Below, one piece after another: positions 17,443 through 26,718 of a stretch of DNA of 64,000 bases; position 1 is the stretch's first letter, and the number at the start of each line of letters is the position of its first letter. Origin of the DNA: Biformimicrobium ophioploci (GTDB lineage: Bacteria; Pseudomonadota; Gammaproteobacteria; Pseudomonadales; Cellvibrionaceae); NCBI RefSeq assembly GCF_030270605.1, contig NZ_BSYJ01000001.1, positions 372,001-436,000 of the forward strand, written 5' to 3'. The notes below the pieces were generated by a model. The model ran no database searches. It was not told the DNA's origin and saw only the letters and a list, made by a program, of their open reading frames with translations. The position numbers and the translations under genes are program-made.

Positions 17443-19156
17443 CCCGCGGCCTGGCCATCCTTGCGGCTTTCCGATGCGCCAAAGTAAACACCGGAGTCGC
17501 TGTCTTGCAGGATCGCCTGGTAACCACCGAACAGGCCTGAATTGAAGCGGATCGAGTGCCCCATCTGGCGCAACTGGCGCCGGGTCTCCATAGGGATCCC
17601 ATCCTCCAGGCTCAGGTAGCCACCGTCTGTCATCTGCTCATCCGTGGGCTGGCCGGATCCCGAGTGCACCATGCGCGGCGCATCACCGGCCTCCTGCAGG
17701 TTTAGCCCGAAATCCACCATATTGATGATGATCTGCGCGTGCATCTGCGGCTGGGTTGCGCCGCCCATGACCCCGAAGCTCATGTGGGGCTTGCCGTCGC
17801 GAGTGACGAACGCCGGGATGATCGTGTGGAATGGGCGCTTGCCGGGGGCATACTGGTTGAAATGCCCCTCTTTCAGGCTGAACATCTCACCGCGGTCCTG
17901 CAAAATAAAACCGAGGTCGGCCGGGGTCATGCCGGAGCCCATACCGCGATAATTGCTCTGGATGAGCGAGACCATATTGCCCTCTGCATCCGCGACCGTC
18001 AGGTAGGTGGTATCGCCCCGCTCCAGCGCCGGGTTGCCCGCCTCCAGGCGCTTGCTGGCCCGAACCGGGTCGATCAGCTGGCGCCGTTTCGCTGCATATT
18101 CCTTGGAGATCAGTTCTTTTACCGGTATCTCATTAAATGCCGGATCCGCGTAGAACTTTGCCCGATCCTCGAAAACCAGTTTTTTGGCTTCCGTAAAAAG
18201 GTGAATGTAATCCGGGCTGGTGCGCCCCATGCTCGCCAGGTCATAGCTTTCCAGGATGTTCAGTATCTGCAGTGCAGCGATGCCCTGGCCATTCGGGGGC
18301 AGTTCCCACACATCGTAGCCGCGGTAATTGGTCGATACCGGCTCTACCCATTCCGAAGTGTGGCTTGCCAGGTCCTCGTAACCCAGGAAGCCGCCGTTTT
18401 CTTCCATATAGGTGGCAATCTTGCGGGCAATCTCTCCCTTGTAGAATGCGTCGCGGCCACCCTGCGCGATGGCGCGATAGGTCTTCGCCAGGCGCGGGTT
18501 GCGGAACATGTCTCCTTCCGCCGGTGCCTTGCCACCGGGCATAAAGGTTTCATTGAAACCGGGGAACTTGCTCAGGTTTTTTGTGCTTCGCCCCCAGTAA
18601 TAGGCAACCAGCTGCGTTACAGGAAAGCCCTGTTCCGCATAGCTGATGGCGGGTGCGAGATTGTCGGCCATCGGCAGCTTGCCGAACTTGGCGTGCAGCT
18701 CGAACCAGCCGTCGACAGTACCCGGCACCGAAACCGGTAGAGGCCCATGGGGCGGGATGCTGGTGAGCCCGTTCTCTGCAAAATAACTGAACGGCAATGA
18801 ACGCGGCGAACGCCCGCTGGCATTCAGCCCGTACAGTTTTTTGTCGCCAGCGTCCCACACGATTGCAAACAGGTCCCCGCCGATACCACAGCCTGTGGGC
18901 TCCACCAGACCGAGCATGGCATTGGCAGCAATTGCCGCATCGACGGCACTGCGCCTTTCTTGAGAACATCCAGTGCAACCTGGGTCGCCAGCGGCTGCGC
19001 CGTCGCCGCCATGCCATTTTTTGCAATGACCATCGAACGGGTTGCGAAACCTTCCCCATTAATTCTGTCAGCGGCGGAGACTGTTACCGGCGTAGCAACC
19101 AGGGAAACTGTGCAGGCCACACCAAGCAGTGCGGCGAACTTCCGTAATCCTTTCAT
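17436..19156 (-). pseudogene. ggt: gamma-glutamyltransferase, frameshifted
   Basis: Gamma-glutamyltransferases cleave and transfer the gamma-glutamyl group of glutathione in the periplasm. The gene starts at ATG 19156 with a signal peptide (to about residue 28, VSAAD) and reads in frame through NGMAATAQPLATQVALDVLKKG. There the frame shifts. The remainder (SAVDAAIAANAMLGLVEPTG, the catalytic-Thr region GDTTYLTVADAEGNMVSLIQ, and the C-terminal FGGYQAILQDSDSGVYFGAS) continues in another frame from about 18950 to the stop at 17436. The expected GGC GGC AGT is GGCGCAGT here, so one G is missing at 18951-18955. Restoring it gives 573 codons, a normal GGT length, with no other defect seen. It is either a recent inactivation or a sequencing error. 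Confidence 0.88.
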
Positions 19157-19187
19157 CGATCGGCTCCATTCCTGTTGATGCCCGCGC

Positions 19188-19841
19188 TCAGGTGAACGGG
19201 CAATCCGATTGAAACCGCATTATTTCACCGGTGGTGGGATGTGTAAAAGCGAGCTCAAGGGCATGCAACAGCAGGCGCGGGGCGGCCTGCAATGCATCGG
19301 AGTGCGCGTAAAACGGGTCACCCAGGATCGGGTGGCCGATTGCCTGCATATGCACCCGCAGCTGGTGCGAGCGCCCGGAGACCGGCATCAGCCGTAACAG
19401 ACTGCTGCCATCGCGCGAGGAAACTTTTTCCCAATGGGTCAGCGAGGGCTTGCCCACCTCGTGGTCGACTTTCTGGCGCGGCCGGTTCGGCCAGTCGCAG
19501 ATCAGCGGCAGGTCGGCAGAACCGCTGTGAGCCTGCGGCTCCCCCCAGACTCTTGCCACATAGGCTTTATCAACTTTCCTGTCCTGGAACTGGATGCTCA
19601 ACTGGCGATGTGCGCTTGCATGGCGCGCCATCACCACCAGCCCGGACGTATCCATGTCCAGGCGGTGCACTGTCATGGCACCGGGAAACTGTTGCTGGGC
19701 ACGGCTGGCAAGGCTGTCGGCGTGCGCCGGATCGCGGCCGGGCACACTGAGCAGACCGCTGGGCTTGTCGAGCACCAGCAGCGCATCATCGGAATAGACA
19801 AGCTGCAGGAAGGGATCGTCCGGCGGACAATAGGGCCGCAC
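19188..19841 (-). CDS. rluA: RluA-family pseudouridine synthase (23S rRNA U746 / tRNA U32)
   Basis: Isomerises uridine to pseudouridine. It has 217 residues and lacks an S4 domain, as does E. coli RluA (219 residues). Characteristic sequences are VLDKPSGLLSVPGRDPAH, the catalytic HRLDMDTSGLVV (Asp near residue 62), AYVARVWG, LPLICDWPNRPRQKV and PVSGRSHQLRVHMQAIGHPILGD, all close to E. coli RluA. The start is GTG at 19841, sharing one base with the yheV stop (TAGTG), so it is probably translationally coupled in a prlC-yheV-rluA operon. Confidence 0.93.
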   Translation of the reverse strand: MRPYCPPDDPFLQLVYSDDALLVLDKPSGLLSVPGRDPAHADSLASRAQQQFPGAMTVHRLDMDTSGLVVMARHASAHRQLSIQFQDRKVDKAYVARVWGEPQAHSGSADLPLICDWPNRPRQKVDHEVGKPSLTHWEKVSSRDGSSLLRLMPVSGRSHQLRVHMQAIGHPILGDPFYAHSDALQAAPRLLLHALELAFTHPTTGEIMRFQSDCPFT

Positions 19842-20104
19842 TATTTTTTCCCGACGTGTTTACTGCCAGATCCGCCGATGATTTTCACTGCCTGCTCCTC
19901 GACCGGCTGCTGCGGCTGGTTGACGCGGGTTGTGAGCTCCGAGGGCTGCGACTGCAGCCGGATCTCATCCTTGAAGCCGCAGGCGACGCACTCGCGAAAG
20001 TTTTTCCCGGCTTCCGTGTAATTCACGATGCGGTCCATTTCGCCACAGCGGGGACAGACAGCGCCCGCGATAAAGCGCTTTTTGACCGGTTTTGCTTCGC
20101 TCAT
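19841..20104 (-). CDS. yheV: YheV-like small zinc-ribbon protein
   Basis: An 87-residue cytoplasmic protein with two Cys pairs, CPRCGEMD (about 17-20) and ECVACGFKD (about 39-42), forming a probable zinc ribbon. An unstructured Gln/Ser/Lys-rich tail ends GSGSKHVGKK. It matches the YheV (DUF2387) family, which often sits beside prlC, as here. The start overlaps the prlC stop by 4 bp (ATGA) and its own stop overlaps the rluA GTG by one base. Function unknown; nucleic-acid binding is a guess from the ribbon. Confidence 0.85.
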   Translation of the reverse strand: MSEAKPVKKRFIAGAVCPRCGEMDRIVNYTEAGKNFRECVACGFKDEIRLQSQPSELTTRVNQPQQPVEEQAVKIIGGSGSKHVGKK

Positions 20105-22146
20105 GATGCAGCACCCGCTGTTTCGCTGATGCCACTGTGCCTCAGCAGCGCATCAACCTCGGGGGCGCGACCGCGGAACTCCACGAACAACTCGGTGATT
20201 TCGCGGCTTCCGCCCTGCTCCAGGATCGTCTGCAGGAAGCGGCGCCCGGTATCACTGTCGTAAATACCCTTTTCTTCAAAAAGTGAAAACGCATCCGCGG
20301 ACAAGACCTCGGCCCACTTGTAGCTATAGTAACCGGCCGCGTAACCGCCGGCGAAAATATGGCTGAAGCTGTGCTGGAAGCGATTACTCTCTGCCACCGG
20401 CACCACAGAGACTTCCGTCCTGACCTGGTCCAGTAACACCTGCAATTCTGTTTCCCGGTCGTATTCCCGGTGCAGCAGGAAATCGAACAGGGCAAATTCG
20501 AGCTGGCGCACGGTCTGCATCGCAGACTGGAAATTTTTCGCGGCAAGCAATTTCTGCCGCAATGCACCCGGGAGCAGCTCGCCACTCTGGTAGTGGCCGG
20601 AAATTTCATCCAGTACCTCCTCCTGCCAGCACCAGTTTTCCAGAAACTGGCTCGGCAACTCCACCGCGTCCCAGGGCACACCGTTGATACCGGAGACCGC
20701 TGCGGTTTCCACTCGGGTCAGCATGTGGTGCAGACCGTGCCCGAACTCGTGGAACAGGGTGGTGACCTCGTTATGGGTCAGCAGTGAAGGCAGGTTTTCG
20801 GTGGGCTGGGAAAAATTGCAAACCAGGTAGGCCACCGGCAGCTGCAATGTCTCGCCGGAGCGGCGGCGCTGGGCAACGGTGTCCATCCAGGCACCGCCGC
20901 GTTTCTTGTCGCGCGCAAACGGGTCGAGGTAGAAGCCGGCAATCCGCTCGCCGCCGCGCAGCACCCAGAAGAACTCGGCATCGGCATGCCAGGTGGGCAC
21001 GGACGGGTCCGCCTCTACCTGAATATCAAACAGGCGCCCGGCCACCGCAAACATGCCATCGCGCACACGCGCAAAGGGGAAGTAGGGACGCAACTGTTCC
21101 TCGTTGAGGTCGTAACGCGCCTCGCGCAGTTTCTCCGCCACCCAGGTGATATCCCACGGCTGAAGCTGTGCGATACCCAGTTCATCCGCTGCGAATGCCT
21201 GCAGTGCGGCGTATTCCTCGAGCGCCGCAGGGCGGGCGCGCGCCGCCAGGTCGCGCAGGAACCCCACCACCGCTTCGGGATGCTCTGCCATCTTGCTGGC
21301 CAGCGATACCTCTGCGTAGTTGTCGTAGCCGAGTAGCCTGGCCTGCTCGGCGCGCAGGTCCATGATTTCGCGCATGACCGGGCCATTGTCCCAGGCGCCG
21401 GGTTCGGGGGCGAGTTGCGGGCCCTGTTCGGAGGCACGGGTGACGTAGGCCAGGTGCACCTCACGCCGCAATTCGCGGTCGTCGGCGTGGGTCATGACCG
21501 CCAGATAACAGGGAATATCCAGGGTGATGCAGTAGCCGTCGAGCTGGCGCCGCTCGGCAGCGGCGCAGGCCTGCTGGCGCGCACTTTCCGGCAGCCCTCC
21601 CAGGCGGCCATCATCTGCCAGATGGAGCTGCCAGGCATTACTGGCATCCAGCACGTTATTCGCAAACTTGCTGCTCAACTCAGACAATCGCTGCACGTTG
21701 CTCGCAAACTTCTGCTTTTCCTGCCCATCCAGTGCAACCCCGGCCAGATGGAAATCGCGCAGCGCCAGTTCCAGGGCGCGGCGCCGGCATTGGCTCCAGC
21801 CGACCGCCTGTGGCGATTGCGCCAGTGCCCTGTAGGCTTCGTACAGCGCATGATTCTGGCCCAGCGCAGCCCAGTAGGCGGTGGCTTGCTTGAGCGCAGC
21901 TTCGTAGGCCGGGCGCCAGTCCCCGCTCAGGACGCTGTTGAGGTGGCTCAGGGGCGAAAAGGCCCGTTCCAGCGCATCGTGGGCATGCTCCAGTGGCGCC
22001 ACGGTATTGTCCCAGGTGCGCTCCCCTTTCTCTGCGAGGACCTTTTCCAGCGTGGCGCGGCAATTCTCGATTTCTGCCTGTACCTGTTCACCGGCCTGTT
22101 GCGGGCTCAACTGGTCAAAAGGCGGAAGATTTGCACACGACGCCAT
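20101..22146 (-). CDS. prlC: oligopeptidase A (M3 metallopeptidase)
   Basis: Cytoplasmic zinc endopeptidase that degrades short peptides, including cleaved signal peptides. It has 681 residues, the usual M3A length. The active-site motif TLFHEFGHGLHHML (HExxH as HEFGH) is near residue 463, with the downstream Glu ligand in ELPSQFLENWCWQ. The family C-terminal region FSHIFAGGYAAGYYSYKWAE is present. The start at 22146 is chosen because AGGAGA lies 5 bases before the ATG and MASCANLPPF fits the family; the open frame upstream runs into the divergent carbonic anhydrase gene. First gene of prlC-yheV-rluA. Confidence 0.95.
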   Translation of the reverse strand: MASCANLPPFDQLSPQQAGEQVQAEIENCRATLEKVLAEKGERTWDNTVAPLEHAHDALERAFSPLSHLNSVLSGDWRPAYEAALKQATAYWAALGQNHALYEAYRALAQSPQAVGWSQCRRRALELALRDFHLAGVALDGQEKQKFASNVQRLSELSSKFANNVLDASNAWQLHLADDGRLGGLPESARQQACAAAERRQLDGYCITLDIPCYLAVMTHADDRELRREVHLAYVTRASEQGPQLAPEPGAWDNGPVMREIMDLRAEQARLLGYDNYAEVSLASKMAEHPEAVVGFLRDLAARARPAALEEYAALQAFAADELGIAQLQPWDITWVAEKLREARYDLNEEQLRPYFPFARVRDGMFAVAGRLFDIQVEADPSVPTWHADAEFFWVLRGGERIAGFYLDPFARDKKRGGAWMDTVAQRRRSGETLQLPVAYLVCNFSQPTENLPSLLTHNEVTTLFHEFGHGLHHMLTRVETAAVSGINGVPWDAVELPSQFLENWCWQEEVLDEISGHYQSGELLPGALRQKLLAAKNFQSAMQTVRQLEFALFDFLLHREYDRETELQVLLDQVRTEVSVVPVAESNRFQHSFSHIFAGGYAAGYYSYKWAEVLSADAFSLFEEKGIYDSDTGRRFLQTILEQGGSREITELFVEFRGRAPEVDALLRHSGISETAGAAS

Positions 22147-22214
22147 AAGGTTCTCCTGAATCGGGTTAAAATGGGCGGCTATCATAACCGCTTTGCTATC
22201 GAGAGTTTTGTGCA

Positions 22215-22784
22215 ATGAAGTCCGTCCGTCCACACGAGAGCCACAGCCCGCGCTATGACAGCAGCGTCTATATCGACCCGCAGGCGACAGTGATCGGCGA
22301 CGTCGAGCTGGGTGAGGACGTATCGGTATGGCCCGCAGCAGTCGTGCGCGGCGACATGCACAGGATACGTATCGGTGCGCGCTCCAGCGTACAGGACGGC
22401 TCGGTCCTGCATATCACCCATGCCGGCCCCTTTAACGAGGATGGCTGGCCACTCACCATCGGCGAGGACGTCACCATCGGCCACAAAGCGTGCCTGCATG
22501 GCTGCACCCTCGGCAGCCGGATCCTGGTGGGCATAGGTGCAATCATCCTGGACGGCGCTGTGGTGGAGGATGACGTGGTGATTGCCGCCGGTGCGCTGGT
22601 TCCGCCCGGCAAACGGCTGGAGAGTGGATACCTGTACGTAGGTGCCCCGTGCCGCCAGGCGCGGCCACTGAGCGAAAAGGAAAAAGCGTTCTTCAAATAC
22701 TCCGCTGCAAATTACGTGAAGCTGAAAGACACCTATCTGGCGGACAGCGCACAAGAAGGGGAACAAAAAGGGGCACAAACCTGA
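22215..22784 (+). CDS. gamma-class carbonic anhydrase family protein (YrdA-like)
   Basis: Left-handed beta-helix protein of the gamma carbonic anhydrase-like group, 189 residues. Hexapeptide-repeat signature and zinc-ligand region: PAAVVRGDMHRIRIGARSSV, QDGSVLHITH, and IGHKACLHGC, with three His at the usual spacing. The C-terminal helix is KEKAFFKYSAANYVKLKDTY. It is divergent from prlC, as in Pseudomonas. The stop shares one base with the ATG of the next gene (TGATG), so the LuxR regulator is likely co-translated. Whether it hydrates CO2 cannot be told from sequence. Confidence 0.9.
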   Translation: MKSVRPHESHSPRYDSSVYIDPQATVIGDVELGEDVSVWPAAVVRGDMHRIRIGARSSVQDGSVLHITHAGPFNEDGWPLTIGEDVTIGHKACLHGCTLGSRILVGIGAIILDGAVVEDDVVIAAGALVPPGKRLESGYLYVGAPCRQARPLSEKEKAFFKYSAANYVKLKDTYLADSAQEGEQKGAQT

Positions 22785-23644
22785 TGGCCGACCCGGGTGT
22801 GACCGGCCCCGCCCTGCGCGACTGGCATGCGTGTATAGCGCAACTGCTGGAGTGCAACTCCGACTGCGAACAGGTCGGGCAGCTACTGCAAGCCGCCGAA
22901 GCCCTGGTGCAGGGCAGTAACAGCATGGCGATCCTGTATCCCGTTGGTAGCGCACCGGAAGTCACCCATTACGAGCTGCCCGCAGGTGAGTGTCCGAACG
23001 CACAGGTAGACCGGTATGTTGGCGGTGCCTACCTGCTGGACCCGTTTTACCGGGCGGCGGTGGATGAAAAACGGGAAGGCCTTTTCCTGTTGCGGGAAGT
23101 TGCCCCGGACGCCTTTTCCAAGACCGAATATTTCCGCAAATACTATCGCGATGCGAACCTGACAGACGAGGCCTGCTTTCTGGTTCAGGCGCCTGACGGC
23201 GCCATCGCCAGCCTGTCGATCGGGCGTACCACCAGCGCGGGCGCGGGTCGCTTTTCCCGGCAACAAGTCGGCGTGCTGCAGGCAATCGAACCACTGGTGG
23301 ATAGCATTCTGAAAAAGTGGCTGCAAAACCGCGACGCCAGCGATCCGCAAAGCGACAGTTTCGGCAAGCGGCTCGACAAGGCACTGGCCAACTTCGGCAG
23401 CTCGACACTGACCAGGCGGGAATGCGAGGTGCTGCACATGACCATGCGCGGCCACTCGATCCGCTCCATGGCGGAAAAGCTGAGCGCCAGCGTGGACACA
23501 GTGAAAACCCACCGCAAAAACATCTACGCCAAGCTCGATGTGAAATCGCAATCCGAGCTGTTTTACCTGTTCATCAGCGCGCTGCGCCAGCACACTGATG
23601 ACAGCGACCCGCTCACGAGCCTGGCTTGTCAGGACGCAGGCTGA
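22784..23644 (+). CDS. LuxR-type (GerE HTH) transcriptional regulator
   Basis: A 286-residue regulator with a C-terminal LuxR/GerE helix-turn-helix: LTRRECEVLHMTMRGHS, then IRSMAEKLSASVDTVKTHRKN and IYAKLDVKSQSEL (about residues 212-270). The first 200 residues form an unrecognised sensor-like domain with YELPAGECPNAQVDRYVGG and YLLDPFYRAAVDEKREGLF, reminiscent of other gammaproteobacterial LuxR proteins next to amino-acid or amine catabolic genes. Acyl-homoserine-lactone binding is not indicated. It starts at 22784 overlapping the upstream stop, and converges on the FAD oxidase 12 bp away. Control of the oxidase/permease pair is inferred from adjacency. Confidence 0.85.
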   Translation: MADPGVTGPALRDWHACIAQLLECNSDCEQVGQLLQAAEALVQGSNSMAILYPVGSAPEVTHYELPAGECPNAQVDRYVGGAYLLDPFYRAAVDEKREGLFLLREVAPDAFSKTEYFRKYYRDANLTDEACFLVQAPDGAIASLSIGRTTSAGAGRFSRQQVGVLQAIEPLVDSILKKWLQNRDASDPQSDSFGKRLDKALANFGSSTLTRRECEVLHMTMRGHSIRSMAEKLSASVDTVKTHRKNIYAKLDVKSQSELFYLFISALRQHTDDSDPLTSLACQDAG

Positions 23645-23656
23645 TTCGCACCGCGC

Positions 23657-25072
23657 CTACTTCTGGGTAACCGGGAAGCCCATGCGCTCCACCATACGGA
23701 CCCAGGGCACTCTCCAGCCCCCTTTTTCGTCGAGCGTATCCAGTGCATACATGGTGATCTTGGCGCCAATCCAGCGGAACGGCTCCGGCGGTATAAAGGC
23801 CGGCAGGGTGCGGGCAAACTTCAGCCTGGCTTCCGGGATATCGCGCCCGTCCAGGATCGCCAGCGCGACCCTTGCACCAAAGCGCGTTGCGGTCACACCA
23901 AACCCGGAGTAACCGCCGGCATACAGCATCCTGCCACCGCAGTAATGCTGGTAGTGCACCGCCATACGCGTGGTCAGCGCGATCGGCCCACTCCACGCAT
24001 GGGAAAAACGGATGCCGCGCAGCATTGGGAAAGTGCGATAGAAATTTTCGATCAGGCGCACATAGGGCGCCGGGCCCTTGTCTTCCTCCGGGTCGGTGTT
24101 GTTGCCGAAGAAGTAATCCAGGCGTCCACCAAACAAGATGCGATTGTCTGCGGTGAGGCGCATGTAATTGAGCTGGGTGCGGGTGTCATAGATACCCTGG
24201 CGGTTTTGCCAGCCAACCGCCGCCAGTTGCGCATCAGTGAGCGGCTCGGTTACCACGATACGATCGCGAATGGCCGCCACCCGGTTGCGGATGCGGCGGT
24301 TGCCCGCGGCAAACGCATTGGTGGCCAGCAGCACCTTATTCGCCTGCACGCTGCCATCCGGGGTGGTAACCAGTACGCCCCCGGCTTTGCGCCGGTTGGA
24401 GAGCATCGGCGTATTTTCATGAATACGCACACCGAGCTGCATCGCCACCCGTTTCAGGCCCCAGGCCAGTTTCGCCGGATGGACCGTGCCGCTGCGTTTC
24501 CTCGACCACAGGCCGCCGCGAAACAACGGCGACTTCACCTCACACTGCACGGCTTCCTGGTCGAGCAGGTGGGCATCGTGGCCGTAATGGCGATAAAGGT
24601 CGTACTCCCGCTCTATATCGTCGATACCTTCGTCGCCAATCGCAACCGTCAGCTCGCCACCCCACTCCAGGTCGCAGTCGATTTCGTAGTGCTCGATGGT
24701 TTCCCGGAAGCCATCCAGGTTTTCCTTGCCGAGCTGCTCCAGCGTTTCCATATCGTCCGGGTACAGGCGCTGCGCATTCACGAGGCCGTGCATGACGGAA
24801 GTGGAGAGGATCGCGGCCGGCCGGCCGGACGCACCTATGGCAATGCTGCGCGCCTCGATCAGCACCACCTCGCGCGCGGGATTCTCCTCCTTGGCCTGCA
24901 CTGCTGCCCAGAGGCCGGTGAAACCACCGCCAACGATGAGCAGGTCGCAACGGATATCCTGCGCAAGCGCAGGCTCCTCCTGCGGCCGCCCCGGCGCATC
25001 CAGCCAGTAGGGACTGAAGCGGGCACCCTGCAGCGCTTGCAGTGCCTGGTCCCCGGTATTTTCTCTAGACAT
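23657..25072 (-). CDS. FAD-dependent amine/amino-acid oxidase (DAO family, gamma-glutamylputrescine oxidase-like)
   Basis: About 471 residues from ATG 25072, preceded by GAGAG at 5 bases; an ATG at 25087 and a GTG at 25102 are possible longer starts. Rossmann motif DLLIVGGGFTGLWAAVQAKE (about 45-65) with an acidic ADP-ribose ligand in VVLIEAR, then GASGRPAAI. The C-terminal FAD contact is LYAGGYSGFGVTATRFGARV. The overall pattern fits DAO-superfamily oxidases such as PuuB, which oxidises gamma-glutamylputrescine. The substrate is not certain; other amines or imino acids are possible. The neighbouring APC permease (51 bp upstream, same strand) and LuxR regulator suggest a small uptake-and-oxidation unit. 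Confidence 0.87.
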   Translation of the reverse strand: MSRENTGDQALQALQGARFSPYWLDAPGRPQEEPALAQDIRCDLLIVGGGFTGLWAAVQAKEENPAREVVLIEARSIAIGASGRPAAILSTSVMHGLVNAQRLYPDDMETLEQLGKENLDGFRETIEHYEIDCDLEWGGELTVAIGDEGIDDIEREYDLYRHYGHDAHLLDQEAVQCEVKSPLFRGGLWSRKRSGTVHPAKLAWGLKRVAMQLGVRIHENTPMLSNRRKAGGVLVTTPDGSVQANKVLLATNAFAAGNRRIRNRVAAIRDRIVVTEPLTDAQLAAVGWQNRQGIYDTRTQLNYMRLTADNRILFGGRLDYFFGNNTDPEEDKGPAPYVRLIENFYRTFPMLRGIRFSHAWSGPIALTTRMAVHYQHYCGGRMLYAGGYSGFGVTATRFGARVALAILDGRDIPEARLKFARTLPAFIPPEPFRWIGAKITMYALDTLDEKGGWRVPWVRMVERMGFPVTQK

Positions 25073-25123
25073 CTGTTCTCTCACCATCTTGTCGCAGACC
25101 ACATCCGTCGACCACCTGTTGGT

Positions 25124-26527
25124 CTAATCGTGTGATACGGCCAGTTCTGCCTCGCCAGTGCCGGCCTTGCGCTGCCGTTCCGCCCAGCGGATCGCAACCT
25201 CCCCAAGCAGCAGGGTCACGACCGAGCCAATCAGCACCGGCCACTGGAACCCTTCACCCGGGGTATAGACAAAAAGGAAAATGCTGCCGAGCAGTACGGC
25301 AACACAGGATGCTGTCAGCAAAAGCGCCACGGTTTCACCGCCAGGGACGCGGAATGGGCGCGGACGGTCACCATCGATACGGCGCATCTTCAGGAACGCG
25401 AGGAACATGCCGACATAGGGCAGCAGGAAAATAACACCGCTGAAGGCAAACAGGGACCAGAACAGGTCCTCGTTGCTGCTCACCAGCAGCCCGTACAGCA
25501 GCAGGATCAGGGTACTGGCGATACCCATCAGCACCGCGGCACCCACCGGGGTATTGCGCGCCTGGCTCTTGATCGCAAACGGGCCCGGCAGTTCACCCTC
25601 CTCCGCAGCTTCCGCAGCGGCGCGATTACCGCCGATTGCCCAGGTCACGCCATTGGAGAAGAACGTGTAGAGCGCTGCCACCCCCAGTGCGAGTACCAGC
25701 GCCTCGCCAAATGGCGTACCGGCGAAGAACAGCTGCAGGGTATCCACCAGGCCTTCCACCAGGTCGATATCCCGGGCCGGGATTGCCGCCAGTATGGCCG
25801 CAGTACCCAGCACATACAGCGAGAGAATGATGATGCCGGAAACCAGGATCGAGCGTGGCACGTCCTTCTGCGGATTGCGCATCTCTTCACTACTGGCGCT
25901 GATCAGTTCGAAACCGAGCATGCCGTAGATGATCGCCGGGATGTACTGGAGGCTGTCCTCCAGGTTCGGCTTGATGCTCTGCAGGTTGATGGGGTTTGCC
26001 AGGCCGTTCTCCGCGGCGTGGAAAATCGCACCGACTATGATGGCCACAAAAATGAAGATCTTGAGTATTGCCCCCACGTTCGGTACCCATTTGCCGACGT
26101 TGAGCGTTACCACATTGGTGGCGACGGCGATCCAGGTGAGCAGGATACCCATGCCGATCTGCTGAGACACGCTGAGTTCGGGAAAGAACAGCTGCTTGGC
26201 AATACCGGCGAACAGGATGAATATCGCCGGCATCCAGATAGCCACGTTCACCCAGTAACTCCAGCTGATACGCGACCCCCAGCGACCGCCATAGGCGTCA
26301 CGCACCCAGGCGTAGATGCCACCCTGCTCGGGGTAGGCGCAACCCAGCTCGGCGGACACCAGTGCAAACGGCACGAAGAAGAACAGGCCGAGGAACAGCC
26401 ACCAGAAAATACTGGAAGTGCCAATCGCAGCCGTGGCAGCGAGGGTATCCACCAGCAGAATGGCGGAAACGGTAAACAGGATCATGTCCCGTTTGCCGAG
26501 GTTCTTCTTCACGGCAACTTGTGTCAC
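25124..26527 (-). CDS. APC-superfamily amino acid/amine permease
   Basis: A 467-residue inner-membrane transporter with about twelve helices. Helix I region TVSAILLVDTLAATAAIGTSS, then SAELGCAYPEQGGIYAWVRDAYG (the substrate-binding loop typical of APC exchangers), IPAIIYGMLGFELISASSEEMRNPQKDVPRS in the middle, and a cytoplasmic loop GGNRAAAEAAEEGELPGPF. GTG start at 26527 with GGGAG 6 bases upstream. It sits upstream of, and in line with, the FAD oxidase, so it probably imports that enzyme's substrate or a precursor. Substrate unassigned. Confidence 0.88.
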   Translation of the reverse strand: MTQVAVKKNLGKRDMILFTVSAILLVDTLAATAAIGTSSIFWWLFLGLFFFVPFALVSAELGCAYPEQGGIYAWVRDAYGGRWGSRISWSYWVNVAIWMPAIFILFAGIAKQLFFPELSVSQQIGMGILLTWIAVATNVVTLNVGKWVPNVGAILKIFIFVAIIVGAIFHAAENGLANPINLQSIKPNLEDSLQYIPAIIYGMLGFELISASSEEMRNPQKDVPRSILVSGIIILSLYVLGTAAILAAIPARDIDLVEGLVDTLQLFFAGTPFGEALVLALGVAALYTFFSNGVTWAIGGNRAAAEAAEEGELPGPFAIKSQARNTPVGAAVLMGIASTLILLLYGLLVSSNEDLFWSLFAFSGVIFLLPYVGMFLAFLKMRRIDGDRPRPFRVPGGETVALLLTASCVAVLLGSIFLFVYTPGEGFQWPVLIGSVVTLLLGEVAIRWAERQRKAGTGEAELAVSHD

Positions 26528-26718
26528 GGTTTGCTCCCCTGGTGGCCGGTCATTATTGATATTGGTGCCTGGCCCTGTCGGACCCCCGCCGGCCGGCGGA
26601 TTTCACACGATACCCCAGTATGCCGGATGCGTCGTGACTGCCGCCATCACCCGTTCAGGTGATAGCCGCTGGCAGGGGAAAAGTCAGGGGGGACAAGAAC
26701 AATGGCTGGCGGCGTGGA

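Noticed and set aside
22649-22783. Upstream in-frame extension of the LuxR regulator
   Set aside because: It overlaps the 3' end of the carbonic anhydrase gene; the TGATG junction at 22784 and protein character favour the shorter start.
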